A stretch of 64,000 nucleotides of DNA from Nocardioides turkmenicus (GCF_011045035.1 NZ_JAALAA010000005.1:230443-294442), one strand, 5' to 3'. Shown: positions 43,767 to 52,992, counted from the stretch's first letter. Made by a program: numbers and translations. Notes: generated by a model from the letters alone, not told the origin.

Positions 43767-44702
43767 GTGTTCTGGAGAAGTCTGAGCGAGGTGCCGTCCG
43801 ACCTCGGCCGCACCTGTGTCGTGATCGGCAACTTCGACGGAGTCCACCTCGGACACCAGCATGTGCTGCGCCGGGGACGCGAGGTGGCGGACGCCAAGGA
43901 CCTCACCCTGGTGGCGGTCACCTTCGACCCGCACCCGATGGCGGTGCTGCGGCCCGAGCACGCCCCTGGTGTGCTCACCACGATGGAGGTGCGCGCCGAG
44001 CTGCTGCTCGCCGCCGGTGCCGACGCCGTGCTCGCGCTGCCCTTCGACATGGAGATGGCCAACTGGACGCCCGACGAGTTCGCCCAGCGGGTGCTCGTCG
44101 ACGCGCTGCACGCCGAGGCGTGCGTGGTCGGCGCCAACTTCCGCTATGGCTGCAAGGCCGCCGGCGACGTCGCCGACCTGGTCGCCTACGGCAAGATCCA
44201 CGACTTCTCCGCCGAGGGGATCCCGCTCGACGGCGGGCCCCAGGTGTGGTCCTCGACCTACATCCGTACGTGCCTGGCGGCCGGCGACGTCACCGGAGCC
44301 GCGGAGGCGCTGGGTCGTCCCTACTCCGTGCGTGGCGTCGTCGTGAAGGGCGACCAGCGTGGCCGCGAGCTCGGCTTCCCGACCGCCAACGTGCCCACCG
44401 ACTCGCTGACCGCGGTGCCGCCCGACGGCATCTACGCGGGCTGGCTGACCCGGCGCGACACGGGGGAGCAGTTCCCGGCCGCGATCTCGGTCGGCACCAA
44501 CCCCACCTTCGAGGGCGTGGTCGGGCGCCGGGTCGAGTCCTACGTGCTCGACCGCGACGACCTGGAGCTCTACGGGGTCGAGGTCGAGGTCGCCTTCGTG
44601 GAGCGGCTGCGCGGCATGGTCGCGTTCGAGGGGATCGACGCGCTCGTGGAGCAGATGCGCGCCGACGTCGAGCGGGCGCGCGAGATCCTCATGCCGCAGT
44701 AG
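43767..44702 (+). CDS. ribF: Bifunctional riboflavin kinase/FAD synthetase
   Basis: 311 residues. The N-terminal FMN adenylyltransferase domain has CVVIGNFDGVHLGHQHVLRRG and VAVTFDPHPMAVLRPE; VGANFRYGCKAAGD and STYIRTCLAAGDVTGAAEALGRPYSVRGVVVKGDQRGRELGFPTANV lead into the C-terminal riboflavin kinase domain (PDGIYAGWL, SVGTNPTF, VESYVLD, LYGVEVEVAFVERLRGMVAFEG). It converts riboflavin to FMN and then to FAD. The GTG at 43767 fits the N-terminus and the upstream -10. Confidence 0.96.
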   Translation: MFWRSLSEVPSDLGRTCVVIGNFDGVHLGHQHVLRRGREVADAKDLTLVAVTFDPHPMAVLRPEHAPGVLTTMEVRAELLLAAGADAVLALPFDMEMANWTPDEFAQRVLVDALHAEACVVGANFRYGCKAAGDVADLVAYGKIHDFSAEGIPLDGGPQVWSSTYIRTCLAAGDVTGAAEALGRPYSVRGVVVKGDQRGRELGFPTANVPTDSLTAVPPDGIYAGWLTRRDTGEQFPAAISVGTNPTFEGVVGRRVESYVLDRDDLELYGVEVEVAFVERLRGMVAFEGIDALVEQMRADVERAREILMPQ

Positions 44703-44750
44703 CGCGGAGGCTCTACCCACCGGGTTCCAGGTGCGGTTGAATTGTCTGTC

Positions 44751-45581
44751 ATGGAGCCCCATGCCACCCCGACGTCCGCCTTCGAGACCGAGGTCGAGGC
44801 CGACCGTGCCCGCGGGGGCATCCCGGCCTTCATCAACGCGGTCCTCGTCACCGGCGGGCTCTGGGTCCTGCAGTTCCTCTCCGGCTCGGCGCCGTTCTCC
44901 GGCTGGGCCGAGGAGAACGGCACCGACTCGGCCGGGTGGGCGGCCACGCTGCTCGGTGACCGCCTGGCCTACTTCGGCGAGGAGTCGTTCGGTGGTCTCT
45001 TCTCCGGCGATGCGCTGGTGCTCTCCGCCATCCTCACCGCGACCGTCTTCGTGCTCACCGGACTGCTGACCTGGCTCGGCACCGTCGGCATCTGGCCGCG
45101 GGCGTTCTGGCCGGTGTTCCTCGGCTGCTGGTTCGCCGCGATCGTCGCCACCGCCGCGGGCCAGCTCGCCGGCGCCCTCTACACCTACTTCACCGACGGC
45201 CGCTCGGCCCAGGTGCGTGCCTCGCTCGGCGAGGTGCTCGAGACGGGCGCTGCGTACGGGGTGACCTACGGGTGGGCGATCGGGCTCCTGATCGCGCTGA
45301 TCTGGCTCGCGGTTCCCGGCAACCGGGTCGAATACACCTCGATGTCCACGCTCATCTCCGACAGCGCGGCGGGGAACGCTCCCGGCGGCTACGGTCAGCA
45401 GTTGCGGTCGAGTGTCGCCGTGCCGACCGCCCAGACCCGGATCGTCCCCGCCTCGCCTGCTGGCCGGCTGGCTCAGCCCGTCCAGGTCCGCACCTTCACC
45501 GGCCCGGCCCGCGGCTCCGGCCCGGCGAGCGACACGGCCGCCTGGAAGGACTTCGTCCGCGACGTACGCGGGCGGTCCTAG
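44751..45581 (+). CDS. Multi-pass membrane protein, unknown function
   Basis: 276 residues with four hydrophobic segments (about INAVLVTGGLWVLQFL, LVLSAILTATVFVLTGLLTWLG, FWPVFLGCWFAAIVATAAG and YGVTYGWAIGLLIALIWLAV), a short acidic N-terminus and a 75-residue hydrophilic C-terminal tail rich in Ser/Ala/Pro. No signature motif is recognisable. The ATG at 44751 is preferred to an in-frame TTG nine bases earlier. It stands between ribF and the PadR operon, followed by a hairpin. Confidence 0.72.
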   Translation: MEPHATPTSAFETEVEADRARGGIPAFINAVLVTGGLWVLQFLSGSAPFSGWAEENGTDSAGWAATLLGDRLAYFGEESFGGLFSGDALVLSAILTATVFVLTGLLTWLGTVGIWPRAFWPVFLGCWFAAIVATAAGQLAGALYTYFTDGRSAQVRASLGEVLETGAAYGVTYGWAIGLLIALIWLAVPGNRVEYTSMSTLISDSAAGNAPGGYGQQLRSSVAVPTAQTRIVPASPAGRLAQPVQVRTFTGPARGSGPASDTAAWKDFVRDVRGRS

Positions 45582-45601
45582 TTCGCTGAGCTCGCCTCCG
45601 T

Positions 45602-45630
45602 GCCGCTGAGAGCCACGGCTTCTCGGCGGC
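45602..45630 (+). terminator. Hairpin before the PadR operon
   Basis: GCCGCTGAGA (45602-45611) pairs with TCTCGGCGGC (45621-45630) over 10 bp with one G.T pair, 9-nt loop, 20 nt after the membrane-protein stop. No T run. Confidence 0.5.
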
Positions 45631-45654
45631 GCGCGGTGCAATGCTCTGGCAAGT

Positions 45655-45676
45655 AGTGCGCACTGCGTAGTAGTGT
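45655..45676 (+). promoter_or_regulatory. PadR-type promoter and operator
   Basis: A 10-bp perfect palindrome AGTGCGCACT (45655-45664) lies just upstream of a -10-like TAGTGT (45671-45676), which ends exactly 7 nt before the ATG at 45684. GTAGTG occurs twice. PadR proteins usually repress their own operon at such dyads. Confidence 0.65.
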
Positions 45677-45683
45677 GCCAAGC

Positions 45684-46010
45684 ATGGATACCACCCAGCT
45701 GCTCAAAGGGGTGCTCGACCTGACCGTGCTGGCCGTCGTCGACGGCGAGGACGCGTACGGCTATGACATCGTCCGCAAGCTCCGCGACAGCGGGCTCACG
45801 GATGTCGGGGACGCGTCGGTCTACGGCACCCTGCGGCGGCTGTACGCCGCCGGTTCCCTGACCTCCTACGTCGTGCCGTCGGAGTCCGGTCCGCACCGCA
45901 AGTACTACGGCATCACGCCCGCCGGGCAAGGCCAGCTCAAGCAACAGCGCGAGGACTGGTCCCACTTCTCCACCACTGTCACCCAGATCCTTCAAGGGGC
46001 ACGCGCATGA
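45684..46010 (+). CDS. PadR-family transcriptional regulator
   Basis: 108 residues. The winged HTH (LLKGVLDLTVLAVVDGEDAYGYDIVRKLRDSGLTDVGDASVYGTLRRLYAAGSL) and the basic wing (SGPHRKYYGITPAGQGQLKQQREDW) are typical PadR; the short form lacks a long C-terminal dimerisation helix. It overlaps the next gene by ATGA. In many Gram-positive genomes such PadR genes precede a HAAS-domain membrane protein and regulate it in response to envelope stress or small molecules. The ATG at 45684 is preferred over an in-frame GTG at 45675. Confidence 0.9.
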   Translation: MDTTQLLKGVLDLTVLAVVDGEDAYGYDIVRKLRDSGLTDVGDASVYGTLRRLYAAGSLTSYVVPSESGPHRKYYGITPAGQGQLKQQREDWSHFSTTVTQILQGARA

Positions 46011-47179
46011 CGACCACAGATGCAGAGGCGAACGTCGCACCGGAGGTGCGGCTCTTCCTGGCTCGCGTACGCCGCGAGCTCGCCGACCTCGACCCGGAGG
46101 TGCTGAGCGACATCACCGACGGGCTCGAGGCCGACTTCACCGAGCTGGTCGAGGAGCGCGGGCCCGATGCTCTCGGGGATCCGGTGGAGTACGCCAAGGA
46201 GCTGCGGGCGGCCGCGGGGATCCCCGCGGGCGCGAGGCCGCCTCGCGGCCTCGCGGAGCAGGTCGACGGGTTCCTGGACGCCGGCCACGCCCGCTTCGAT
46301 GCCGGGGTCGCCAAGCTCGGTGAGCTGCTGCGCACGGATCTGCGTCCTGTGGTCGCCTGGCTGCGGCCGCTGTGGTGGATCGTGCGTGCCTGGGCCGCGG
46401 TCTGGCTGGTCTCGGCGATGTTCGGCTGGAGCATGTCGAGCGCGCCCGCGGTCGTGCTCCTCATCGTCGCGGTGGCGGTCAGCATGCTCATCGGCGCCGG
46501 CCGGGTCTGGCCGGGTGGCGAGCGCGGGACCCTCGCGCGGGTCGTGCTCCTGGTCCTCAACGCGTTCGCCGTGTTCGTGCTCTTCATGACCTGGGCGAGC
46601 GGTGGCGTCGGCGGCTCCGAGTACGACCGCGGGTGGAGCGACGGCTTCAACGAGGCAGGTGCGGGCGGCTATGCCACGCCGATCGAGGAGCAGGCGGGGA
46701 TCTACTCCGACGGCAGGTGGGTCAGCAACATCTATCCCTACGACGCCTCGGGCAAGCCGCTGACCGGCGTCCAGCTCTTCGACCAGGACGGCAAGCCGAT
46801 CGACGTCGTCACCCAGCCCGACTGCACCTCGACGACTGCCGCGCCGCTTCCGCCGCTGGCCGTCGACGAGCTCGACATGGCCGAGGTCGCCTGCACCGAC
46901 GAGATGACCGGCGAGCCGCTCCAGCCGCGGATCTTCTATCCCTGGTCCAACGGTGCCGCGCAGCTCTACAACGTCTTCCCGCTGCCCAGCCGCGTCCAGC
47001 CGGACACCGCGCTCGACCCCAACGCCTTCGCCGAGGGGGCCGAGGACGCGCCGGCGATCCAGGAGCCGCCGCTGGCCACCGTGCCGGAGGTCTCGCTACC
47101 CGGGGTTGCGACGAGCTCACCGAGTGCGTCCCCGAGCGCATCACCGAGCGCGTCCGCGGGTACCGCCGACAAGCCATGA
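46007..47179 (+). CDS. HAAS-domain (DUF1700-like) membrane protein
   Basis: 390 residues. The N-terminal cytoplasmic part (VRLFLARVRRELADLDPEVLSDITDGLEADFTELVEERG..EYAKELRAAAG) is the HAAS/DUF1700-type helical signalling domain found next to PadR regulators. Three hydrophobic segments follow (WWIVRAWAAVWLVSAMFGW, APAVVLLIVAVAVSMLIGA, VVLLVLNAFAVFVLFMTWA), then a large external domain and a C-terminal SPSASPSASPSAS repeat. The external region may sense or bind a ligand. It is coupled to padR and perhaps to a 45-residue frame downstream. Confidence 0.85.
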   Translation: MTTTDAEANVAPEVRLFLARVRRELADLDPEVLSDITDGLEADFTELVEERGPDALGDPVEYAKELRAAAGIPAGARPPRGLAEQVDGFLDAGHARFDAGVAKLGELLRTDLRPVVAWLRPLWWIVRAWAAVWLVSAMFGWSMSSAPAVVLLIVAVAVSMLIGAGRVWPGGERGTLARVVLLVLNAFAVFVLFMTWASGGVGGSEYDRGWSDGFNEAGAGGYATPIEEQAGIYSDGRWVSNIYPYDASGKPLTGVQLFDQDGKPIDVVTQPDCTSTTAAPLPPLAVDELDMAEVACTDEMTGEPLQPRIFYPWSNGAAQLYNVFPLPSRVQPDTALDPNAFAEGAEDAPAIQEPPLATVPEVSLPGVATSSPSASPSASPSASAGTADKP

Positions 47180-47313
47180 CCCGACCGATGCAACCGATCC
47201 CGGATCTGCAGCGTCGATCCATATGGCGGAGAGGCGAGGGCGAGGGTGAGGATGCGATGAAGCTGTGGTGGAGGTTGCGCCGGCTGGTGGCACGACTCGT
47301 GCTGGTGGCCTGA
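47176..47313 (+). CDS. Possible 45-residue coupled small protein
   Basis: An ATG overlaps the stop of the HAAS gene (ATGA), the coupling used by many real neighbours here, and opens 45 codons. The first half is polar and basic with an acidic GEGEGED stretch; the second half (MKLWWRLRRLVARLVLVA) is a cationic amphipathic/hydrophobic helix that could attach to a membrane. An internal ATG for that helix at 47257 has GGTGAGG upstream. No homologue is known to me, and it could be chance; codon third positions are less GC-biased than neighbours. Confidence 0.4.
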   Translation: MTRPMQPIPDLQRRSIWRRGEGEGEDAMKLWWRLRRLVARLVLVA

Positions 47314-47485
47314 TCCGGCGGCGATTCGGGGCGCACCCCGGCTCGCTGTTAATCTTCTCGGGTTGCCGTCCCATGGGGTCGGCAGCTCAAGCCGTGAAAT
47401 CGGCCGCGGACCAAGAGTGCCCCGGTGAACAGGCCCGGGCGCGCCGCGCAACGAGTAGGCCCACGGGCCGGAAGGGAGCCTTCGC
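47314..47485 (+). promoter_or_regulatory. rpsO promoter and structured leader
   Basis: A -10-like TAATCT lies at 47350-47355, which would give a leader of about 125 nt before the rpsO ATG. The leader contains a hairpin at 47364-47384 (TGCCG..CGGCA with an inner CCC/GGG) and a GGCC/GGCC stem close to the GGAAGGGAG ribosome-binding site. In other bacteria S15 represses its own mRNA through such a leader. Confidence 0.5.
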
Positions 47486-47761
47486 ATGGCAGTTGGAACT
47501 GACGCGGAGACCAAGAAGAAGATCATCGCCGAGTACGCCACGACCGAGGGTGACACCGGCTCGCCGGAGGTGCAGATCGCGCTGCTGTCGCACCGCATCT
47601 CCCACCTGACCGACCACCTCAAGGAGCACAAGCACGACCACCACAGCCGTCGTGGTCTGCTGCTGCTCGTCGGCCAGCGCCGCCGCCTTCTCAACTACCT
47701 TCAGAAGAAGGACATCGAGCGCTACCGCTCGATCATCGAGAAGCTCGGCCTTCGTCGTTGA
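47486..47761 (+). CDS. rpsO: 30S ribosomal protein S15
   Basis: 91 residues, complete. The family pattern is clear: [71 protein letters not shown]15 binds helices 20-22 of 16S rRNA and nucleates the 30S platform. GGAAGGGAG precedes the ATG. It is followed directly by a strong terminator, so unlike in many bacteria it is not co-transcribed with pnp, which lies 1.6 kb further on beyond an inserted gene. Confidence 0.97.
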   Translation: MAVGTDAETKKKIIAEYATTEGDTGSPEVQIALLSHRISHLTDHLKEHKHDHHSRRGLLLLVGQRRRLLNYLQKKDIERYRSIIEKLGLRR

Positions 47762-47780
47762 TCGCTTGATCTTCGTACGC

Positions 47781-47819
47781 AGCGGCCGCCCGGATCACCG
47801 GGCGGCCGCTGTTCGTTTT
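47781..47819 (+). terminator. Rho-independent terminator of rpsO
   Basis: AGCGGCCGCCCGG (47781-47793) pairs perfectly with 47798-47810 around an ATCA loop, followed by the T-rich GTTCGTTTT. This is a textbook intrinsic terminator, 20 nt after the stop. Confidence 0.95.
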
Positions 47820-47870
47820 CCCGGGGTGCCCCGAGGGTCCGGAGAACTATCTATATCAAGTTAGTAGTGT

Positions 47871-47876
47871 TAATCT
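47871..47876 (+). promoter_or_regulatory. -10-like TAATCT of the Mo oxidoreductase
   Basis: TAATCT ends exactly 7 nt before the ATG at 47884. The about 30 bp before it (47844-47875) are strikingly A/T-rich for this genome, a probable regulated promoter. Confidence 0.6.
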
Positions 47877-47883
47877 GGCGGGC

Positions 47884-49068
47884 ATGACACGCGCAGGGTT
47901 GAACCGCCGCTCCTTCCTCACGGCCTCCGCGCTCGGCGCGGCCGCGGTGGGCACCACCCAGGCCACCCAGTCCGTCACGACCGGCGCCGCGGCCGGTGCC
48001 CCGGCCATCCTCAAGCCGCTGCCGGTCGAGCGCTTCGTCGACTACGGCACCAACGCCGAGACCCGCTGGGACTCGGTCGACCCGCGCCGCTACCTGACTC
48101 CGCAGGCCGACCTGTTCGTGCGCAACCACACCGCGACCCCGCGGATCGACGCCGGGACGTACCGGCTGGAGATCTTCGGCGACGGCCTGCGCGACCCCGC
48201 CGGGGTGCAGCTCACCCTCGACGACCTCAAAGCCTTCCGGCACGTCGAGACGACCTCGGTCCACGAGTGCACCGGCAACGGCCGCAGCTTCTTCGCCACC
48301 CAGCAGGGCCAGGAGGTCAGCGGCACCAAGTGGACGCTGGGCGCGGTGGGCGCGGTCCGCTGGAGGGGCGTACGCCTCCAAGACGTCCTCACCGCGGTCG
48401 GTGTCCGCCAGGACGCGGTCTCGGTGCAGGCGACCGGGCTCGACGCCAGCTATGTGGACAAGGGCGTCGACTACGGCCGGGTGCGCCGGCCGTTCCCGAT
48501 CGAGAAGGCCTACGACGACGCCCTGCTGGTGTGGGGCGCCAACGGTGAGGACCTGCTGCCCGACCACGGGTATCCGCTACGGCTGCTGCTGCCCGGCTGG
48601 ATCGGGATCGCCTCGATCAAGTGGCTCGGCTCGCTGGAGGTGTCCACGAGCGTGCTGACCTCGCCGTGGGACACCAAGTGGTACAACGTCGACGGCCCGC
48701 TCACCGTCAACCCCGTCCGCTCGGCCCTCGAGCTGGAGTGGAACGCCGAGATCCCGGCGGGGGAGCGGATCGTGCTGAGCGGCCGCTCCTGGTCCGGTGC
48801 GGCGCCGATCGCGCGCGTCGAGATCAGCACCGACGGCGGCCGGACCTGGGCGCTGGCCGTGCCGCACGCGCCCGGCCGTCCCACCGGCGGCCACGGCCTC
48901 GGCTGGGCGCAGTGGGACCACACCTGGCGCAACCCGGCGCCCGGGGCGTACGAGGTCCTCGTCCGCGCCACCGACCGGGCCGGCCGCACCCAGCCCGACG
49001 TCGCCGCCCACAACCCTGGCGGCTACTTCTTCGACGCCGTCGTACGCCACCCCGTCACCGTCGTCTGA
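47884..49068 (+). CDS. Tat-exported sulfite oxidase-family molybdopterin oxidoreductase
   Basis: 394 residues. The N-terminus [17 protein letters not shown] is a twin-arginine signal, so the protein folds with its cofactor before export. The Mo-binding domain has the Cys ligand in [14 protein letters not shown], then [17 protein letters not shown] and [29 protein letters not shown]; the C-terminal about 120 residues form the Mo-co dimerisation (Ig-like) domain ([14 protein letters not shown]). It would oxidise sulfite or reduce a sulfoxide-like substrate outside the membrane. There is no heme domain. It lies between rpsO and pnp, which are often adjacent. Confidence 0.92.
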   Translation: MTRAGLNRRSFLTASALGAAAVGTTQATQSVTTGAAAGAPAILKPLPVERFVDYGTNAETRWDSVDPRRYLTPQADLFVRNHTATPRIDAGTYRLEIFGDGLRDPAGVQLTLDDLKAFRHVETTSVHECTGNGRSFFATQQGQEVSGTKWTLGAVGAVRWRGVRLQDVLTAVGVRQDAVSVQATGLDASYVDKGVDYGRVRRPFPIEKAYDDALLVWGANGEDLLPDHGYPLRLLLPGWIGIASIKWLGSLEVSTSVLTSPWDTKWYNVDGPLTVNPVRSALELEWNAEIPAGERIVLSGRSWSGAAPIARVEISTDGGRTWALAVPHAPGRPTGGHGLGWAQWDHTWRNPAPGAYEVLVRATDRAGRTQPDVAAHNPGGYFFDAVVRHPVTVV

Positions 49069-49330
49069 GACGCGTCGGGGGCGCGCGTTCCACGTTTCGG
49101 GTGGTCGACGGATAGGCTGGACCGAGAGTGCTACGGCCACCGGCCGGCGTACGAAGAAAAGATCATCACCAGGAGCGGCCCGCCCGACCGGCTCGGTCCT
49201 CGGTAGTGACTCCCAGATTGCGGCATCCGCCGCGAAGGCTGAGGGTCTCGATCGAAGACCGGCCCTGTGCGCAACGAGCGCACACGCCCGGCGCGGGGAC
49301 GCTCCGCGACAAAGACTAAGGACGAATTCC
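49069..49330 (+). promoter_or_regulatory. pnp promoter and long structured leader
   Basis: A -10-like TAGGCT at 49113-49118 would give a leader of about 200 nt. The leader contains a perfect TGTGCGC-AACGA-GCGCACA hairpin (49266-49284) and further G/C-rich stems; AAGGA (49317-49321) precedes the TTG start. In enteric bacteria pnp mRNA is autoregulated through a leader stem cut by RNase III; a comparable control is possible here. Confidence 0.5.
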
Positions 49331-51592
49331 TTGACCGAACCAGTCATCACTGCCGTCGAGACCACCATCGACAACGGCAAGTTCGGCACCCGCACCGTCA
49401 AGTTCGAGACCGGGCTCCTCGCTCGGCAGGCCGCGGGTTCCGTGACCGCCTACCTCGACGACGAGACGATGCTGCTGTCGGCGACCACCGTCTCGAAGCA
49501 GCCGAAGGACCACTTCGACTTCTTCCCGCTCACCATCGACGTCGAGGAGCGGATGTACGCCGCGGGCAAGATCCCCGGCTCCTTCTTCCGTTCCGAGGGC
49601 CGCCCGGGCGAGGACGCGATCCTCACCTGCCGCCTGATCGACCGCCCGCTGCGCCCGACCTTCAAGAAGGGTCTGCGCAACGAGGTCCAGGTCGTCATCA
49701 CCGTCATGGCGCTCGACCCCGACCAGCCCTACGACGTGCTCGCGATCAACGCGGCGTCGATGTCCACCCAGCTCTCCGGCCTGCCGTTCTCCGGTCCGGT
49801 CGGCGGCGTGCGCGTCGCCCTGATCGAGGGCCAGTGGGTCGCGTTCCCGACCCACAGCCAGCTCGAGAACGCGGTCTTCGACATGGTCGTCGCCGGCCGC
49901 GTCACCGACGCCGGCGACGTCGCCATCATGATGGTGGAGGCCGAGTCCACCGAGCAGACCTGGGACCTGGTCCAGTCCGGTGCGCAGGCGCCGACCGAGC
50001 CGATCGTGGCCGGTGGTCTGGACGCCGCCAAGCCGTTCATCAAGCAGCTGGTCGAGGCCCAGGCCGAGCTGGCCAAGCAGGCCGCCAAGCCGGTGCAGGA
50101 CTACCCGATCTTCCTGGACTACCAGGACGACGTCTACGAGGCCGTCGAGGCCACCGTCGGCGCCGACGTGCGCGACCTCTACACCGTGGGTGGCAAGCGT
50201 GAGCGCACGCTGTCCAAGCACGAGCGCGAGGACGAGGCCGACCGGATCAAGGCGTCCCTGATCGAGAAGATCGGCGCGCAGTTCGAGGGCCGTGAGGGTG
50301 AGATCGGCGCGGCGTACCGGGCCATCACCAAGAAGGCCGTGCGCGAGCAGGTCCTGCGCGACAAGGTCCGCATCGACGGTCGCGGCCTGGCCGACATCCG
50401 TCCGCTGCACTCCGAGGTCGGCGTGATCCCGCGGGTCCACGGCTCCGCGCTCTTCGAGCGTGGCGAGACCCAGATCCTGGGCGTCACCACCCTCGACATG
50501 CTCAAGATGGAGCAGCAGCTCGACACCCTCTCCCCGGAGAAGTCGCGCCGCTACATGCACAAGTACGTCTTCCCGCCGTTCTCCACCGGTGAGACCGGCC
50601 GCGTCGGCTCGCCCAAGCGCCGCGAGGTCGGCCACGGTGCGCTCGCCCGCCGCGCGCTCCTGCCGGTGATCCCGAGCCGCGAGGAGTTCCCCTACGCGAT
50701 CCGCCAGCTCTCCGAGGCGATGGGCTCCAACGGCTCCACCTCGATGGGCTCGGTCTGCGCCTCGACGATGTCGCTGCTCAACGCCGGTGTCCCGCTGAAG
50801 GCCCCGGTCGCCGGCATCGCGATGGGGCTGATCTCCGGTGAGATCGACGGCGAGACGAAGTACGTCGCGATCACCGACATCCTCGGTGCCGAGGACGCCT
50901 ACGGCGACATGGACTTCAAGGTCGCCGGCACCCCGGAGTTCGTCACCGCGCTGCAGCTCGACACCAAGCTCGACGGCATCCCCGCCGAGGTCCTCGCTCA
51001 GGCGCTGAACCAGGCCAAGGACGCCCGGATGACCATCCTGGACGTCATGCACGAGGCCATCGGCGGCGTCGAGGAGATGGCTCCGACCGCTCCGCGGATC
51101 ATCACCGTGAAGGTCCCCGTGGACAAGATCGGCGAGGTCATCGGCCCGAAGGGCAAGGTGATCAACCAGATCCAGGAGGACACCGGCGCCCAGATCTCCA
51201 TCGAGGACGACGGCACGGTCCTGATCGGTGCGACCGACGGCGCTGCTGCCGAGGCCGCCCGCTCGGCGATCAACGCGATCGCCAACCCGACCATGCCCGA
51301 GGTCGGCGAGCGCTACCTCGGCACGGTCGTGAAGACGACCAACTTCGGCGCCTTCGTCGCCCTGCTCCCGGGCAAGGACGGCCTGCTCCACATCACCAAG
51401 CTGCGCGCCCTCAACGGCGGCAAGCGCGTGGAGTCGGTCGAGGACGTCGTCGAGGTCGGCCAGAAGATCCAGGTCGAGATCGCCGAGATCGACGACCGCG
51501 GCAAGCTCTCGCTCGCCCCGGTGCTCGAGGAGGAGGCTCCCGCCGAGGAGACCCCGGCTGAGACCGCCACCGAGGCCGCAGACGAGGAGTGA
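49331..51592 (+). CDS. pnp: Polyribonucleotide nucleotidyltransferase (PNPase)
   Basis: 753 residues. PNPase phosphorolyses RNA from the 3' end. Two RNase PH domains are visible ([64 protein letters not shown] with SSMGSVCA-type [35 protein letters not shown] and [20 protein letters not shown]), then KH ([19 protein letters not shown]) and S1 ([30 protein letters not shown]) domains. I choose the TTG at 49331, with AAGGA nine bases upstream; the frame is open far earlier but antisense to family sequence. The M16 peptidase gene follows. Confidence 0.96.
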   Translation: MTEPVITAVETTIDNGKFGTRTVKFETGLLARQAAGSVTAYLDDETMLLSATTVSKQPKDHFDFFPLTIDVEERMYAAGKIPGSFFRSEGRPGEDAILTCRLIDRPLRPTFKKGLRNEVQVVITVMALDPDQPYDVLAINAASMSTQLSGLPFSGPVGGVRVALIEGQWVAFPTHSQLENAVFDMVVAGRVTDAGDVAIMMVEAESTEQTWDLVQSGAQAPTEPIVAGGLDAAKPFIKQLVEAQAELAKQAAKPVQDYPIFLDYQDDVYEAVEATVGADVRDLYTVGGKRERTLSKHEREDEADRIKASLIEKIGAQFEGREGEIGAAYRAITKKAVREQVLRDKVRIDGRGLADIRPLHSEVGVIPRVHGSALFERGETQILGVTTLDMLKMEQQLDTLSPEKSRRYMHKYVFPPFSTGETGRVGSPKRREVGHGALARRALLPVIPSREEFPYAIRQLSEAMGSNGSTSMGSVCASTMSLLNAGVPLKAPVAGIAMGLISGEIDGETKYVAITDILGAEDAYGDMDFKVAGTPEFVTALQLDTKLDGIPAEVLAQALNQAKDARMTILDVMHEAIGGVEEMAPTAPRIITVKVPVDKIGEVIGPKGKVINQIQEDTGAQISIEDDGTVLIGATDGAAAEAARSAINAIANPTMPEVGERYLGTVVKTTNFGAFVALLPGKDGLLHITKLRALNGGKRVESVEDVVEVGQKIQVEIAEIDDRGKLSLAPVLEEEAPAEETPAETATEAADEE

Positions 51593-51616
51593 CCTTGGCG
51601 TCACGCACTACCTGGG

Positions 51617-51648
51617 GGACCGGTCGACACATGGGTGTCGGCCGGTCC
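51617..51648 (+). terminator. Hairpin at the pnp-M16 peptidase junction
   Basis: GGACCGG-T-CGACAC (51617-51630) pairs with GTGTCG-G-CCGGTCC (51635-51648), ATGG in the loop. It may attenuate transcription past pnp. The ATG in the loop is one of the possible peptidase starts, so folding could mask it. Confidence 0.55.
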
Positions 51649-52959
51649 TCCGGCTATAACCAGGAGCCGGGCACCACCGTCACGCTCGAGCAGACCGAGG
51701 TCAACGGCGCGGTGACGTCGCTGGTACGGCGTACGGTCCACCCCTCGGGCCTGCGGATCGTGACCGAGCAGATGGCCGGGGTCCGCTCGGCCGCCGTCGG
51801 CGTCTTCATCGGCGTCGGATCCCGGGACGAGACCGCGCGCCAGCACGGCTGCTCCCACTTCCTCGAGCACCTGCTGTTCAAGGGCACCCCGTCACGTACG
51901 GCCTTGGAGATCTCGTCCTCGCTGGACCGCGTCGGCGGCGAGTTCAACGCCTACACGGCCAAGGAGTACACCTGCTTCCACGCGCGGGTGCTCGACGTCG
52001 ACCTGCCGCTCGCCATCGACGTCGTCGGCGACATGCTGACCTCGTCCCTGATCACGGCCGAGGACGTCGAGGCGGAGCGCGACGTGATCCTCGACGAGAT
52101 CGCGATGCACGACGACGACCCCGACGACGTCATCCACAACCTCGTCGCCGAGCAGGCATGGGGTGCCGAGACGCCGCTCGGGCGCGGCATCGCCGGCACG
52201 GAGGCCTCGATCTCCGGGCTGACCCGCGACGAGATCGACGACTTCTACCAGGAGCACTACGTCGCGCCCCGGATGGTCGTCTCGGTCGCCGGCAACGTCG
52301 ACCACGACGAGGTCGTGGCGATGGTGGAGAAGGCGTTCTCCGGGCAGGGGTTCCTGCAGGGCTCGGCGGCGCCGGTGCCTCCACGCGAAGGCTCGCCGCT
52401 CGAGGTCGTCGCCGGCGAGATCAGCACCGAACGCCCGCTCGAGCAGGTCAACGTCATCCTGGCCCGCGAGGGCCTGCAGCGTGGCGACGACCGCCGCTTC
52501 GCCTTCGAGGTGGTCAACACCGCGGTCGGCGGGGCGACCTCGTCGCGGCTCTTCCAGGAGGTCCGCGAGCACCGCGGCCTGGCCTACTCGGTGTACTCCT
52601 ACGCCTACAGCCACGCCGAGACGGGTCTCTTCGGGGTCCAGGTCGGCTGCCTGCCGGCCAAGCTCGACGAGGTCCTCGAGGTCGTACGCTCCGAGCTGGC
52701 CGCCGTCGCCCGCGACGGCATCACCGCCGAGGAGCTCGAGCTCGGCAAGGGCCAGCTGCGCGGCGGCCTCGTGCTGGGCCTGGAGGACTCCGCCTCCCGG
52801 ATGTCACGCATCGGCCGCGCCGAGCTGGTCCACCGCGAGCTCTACTCGATCGACGAGGTCCTGGCCCGCATCGACGCGGTCACCCTGGAGGACTGTCGCG
52901 AGGTCGCTGCCGAGATCCTCACCCGGCCCGAGATCCTCGCGGTCGTGGGGCCGGCCTGA
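51631..52959 (+). CDS. M16-family zinc metallopeptidase (PepR-like)
   Basis: About 442 residues. The inverted zinc motif is CSHFLEHLLFKGTP (HxxEH) with the distal Glu in DVEAERDVILDEIAMHDDDP; the C-terminal half has the R/Y motif region FQEVREHRGLAYSVYSY. It matches the mycobacterial PepR encoded just after pnp (Rv2782c). The start is uncertain: GTG 51589 overlaps the pnp stop, ATG 51631 lies in a hairpin loop, GTG 51712 has GAGG upstream; G/C-rich third positions begin around 51631. Such proteases degrade oligopeptides or exported-protein fragments. Confidence 0.9.
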   Translation: MGVGRSSGYNQEPGTTVTLEQTEVNGAVTSLVRRTVHPSGLRIVTEQMAGVRSAAVGVFIGVGSRDETARQHGCSHFLEHLLFKGTPSRTALEISSSLDRVGGEFNAYTAKEYTCFHARVLDVDLPLAIDVVGDMLTSSLITAEDVEAERDVILDEIAMHDDDPDDVIHNLVAEQAWGAETPLGRGIAGTEASISGLTRDEIDDFYQEHYVAPRMVVSVAGNVDHDEVVAMVEKAFSGQGFLQGSAAPVPPREGSPLEVVAGEISTERPLEQVNVILAREGLQRGDDRRFAFEVVNTAVGGATSSRLFQEVREHRGLAYSVYSYAYSHAETGLFGVQVGCLPAKLDEVLEVVRSELAAVARDGITAEELELGKGQLRGGLVLGLEDSASRMSRIGRAELVHRELYSIDEVLARIDAVTLEDCREVAAEILTRPEILAVVGPA

Positions 52960-52992
52960 GAGCCGCGTCGGCGCGTTCTGACTGGATCGTCG

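Noticed and set aside
43605..46040. An 811-codon minus-strand frame opposite ribF and the PadR operon
   Set aside because: Antisense to three well-supported genes and no recognisable motif.
49316..51604. A 762-codon minus-strand frame opposite pnp
   Set aside because: Exact antisense shadow of PNPase codons.
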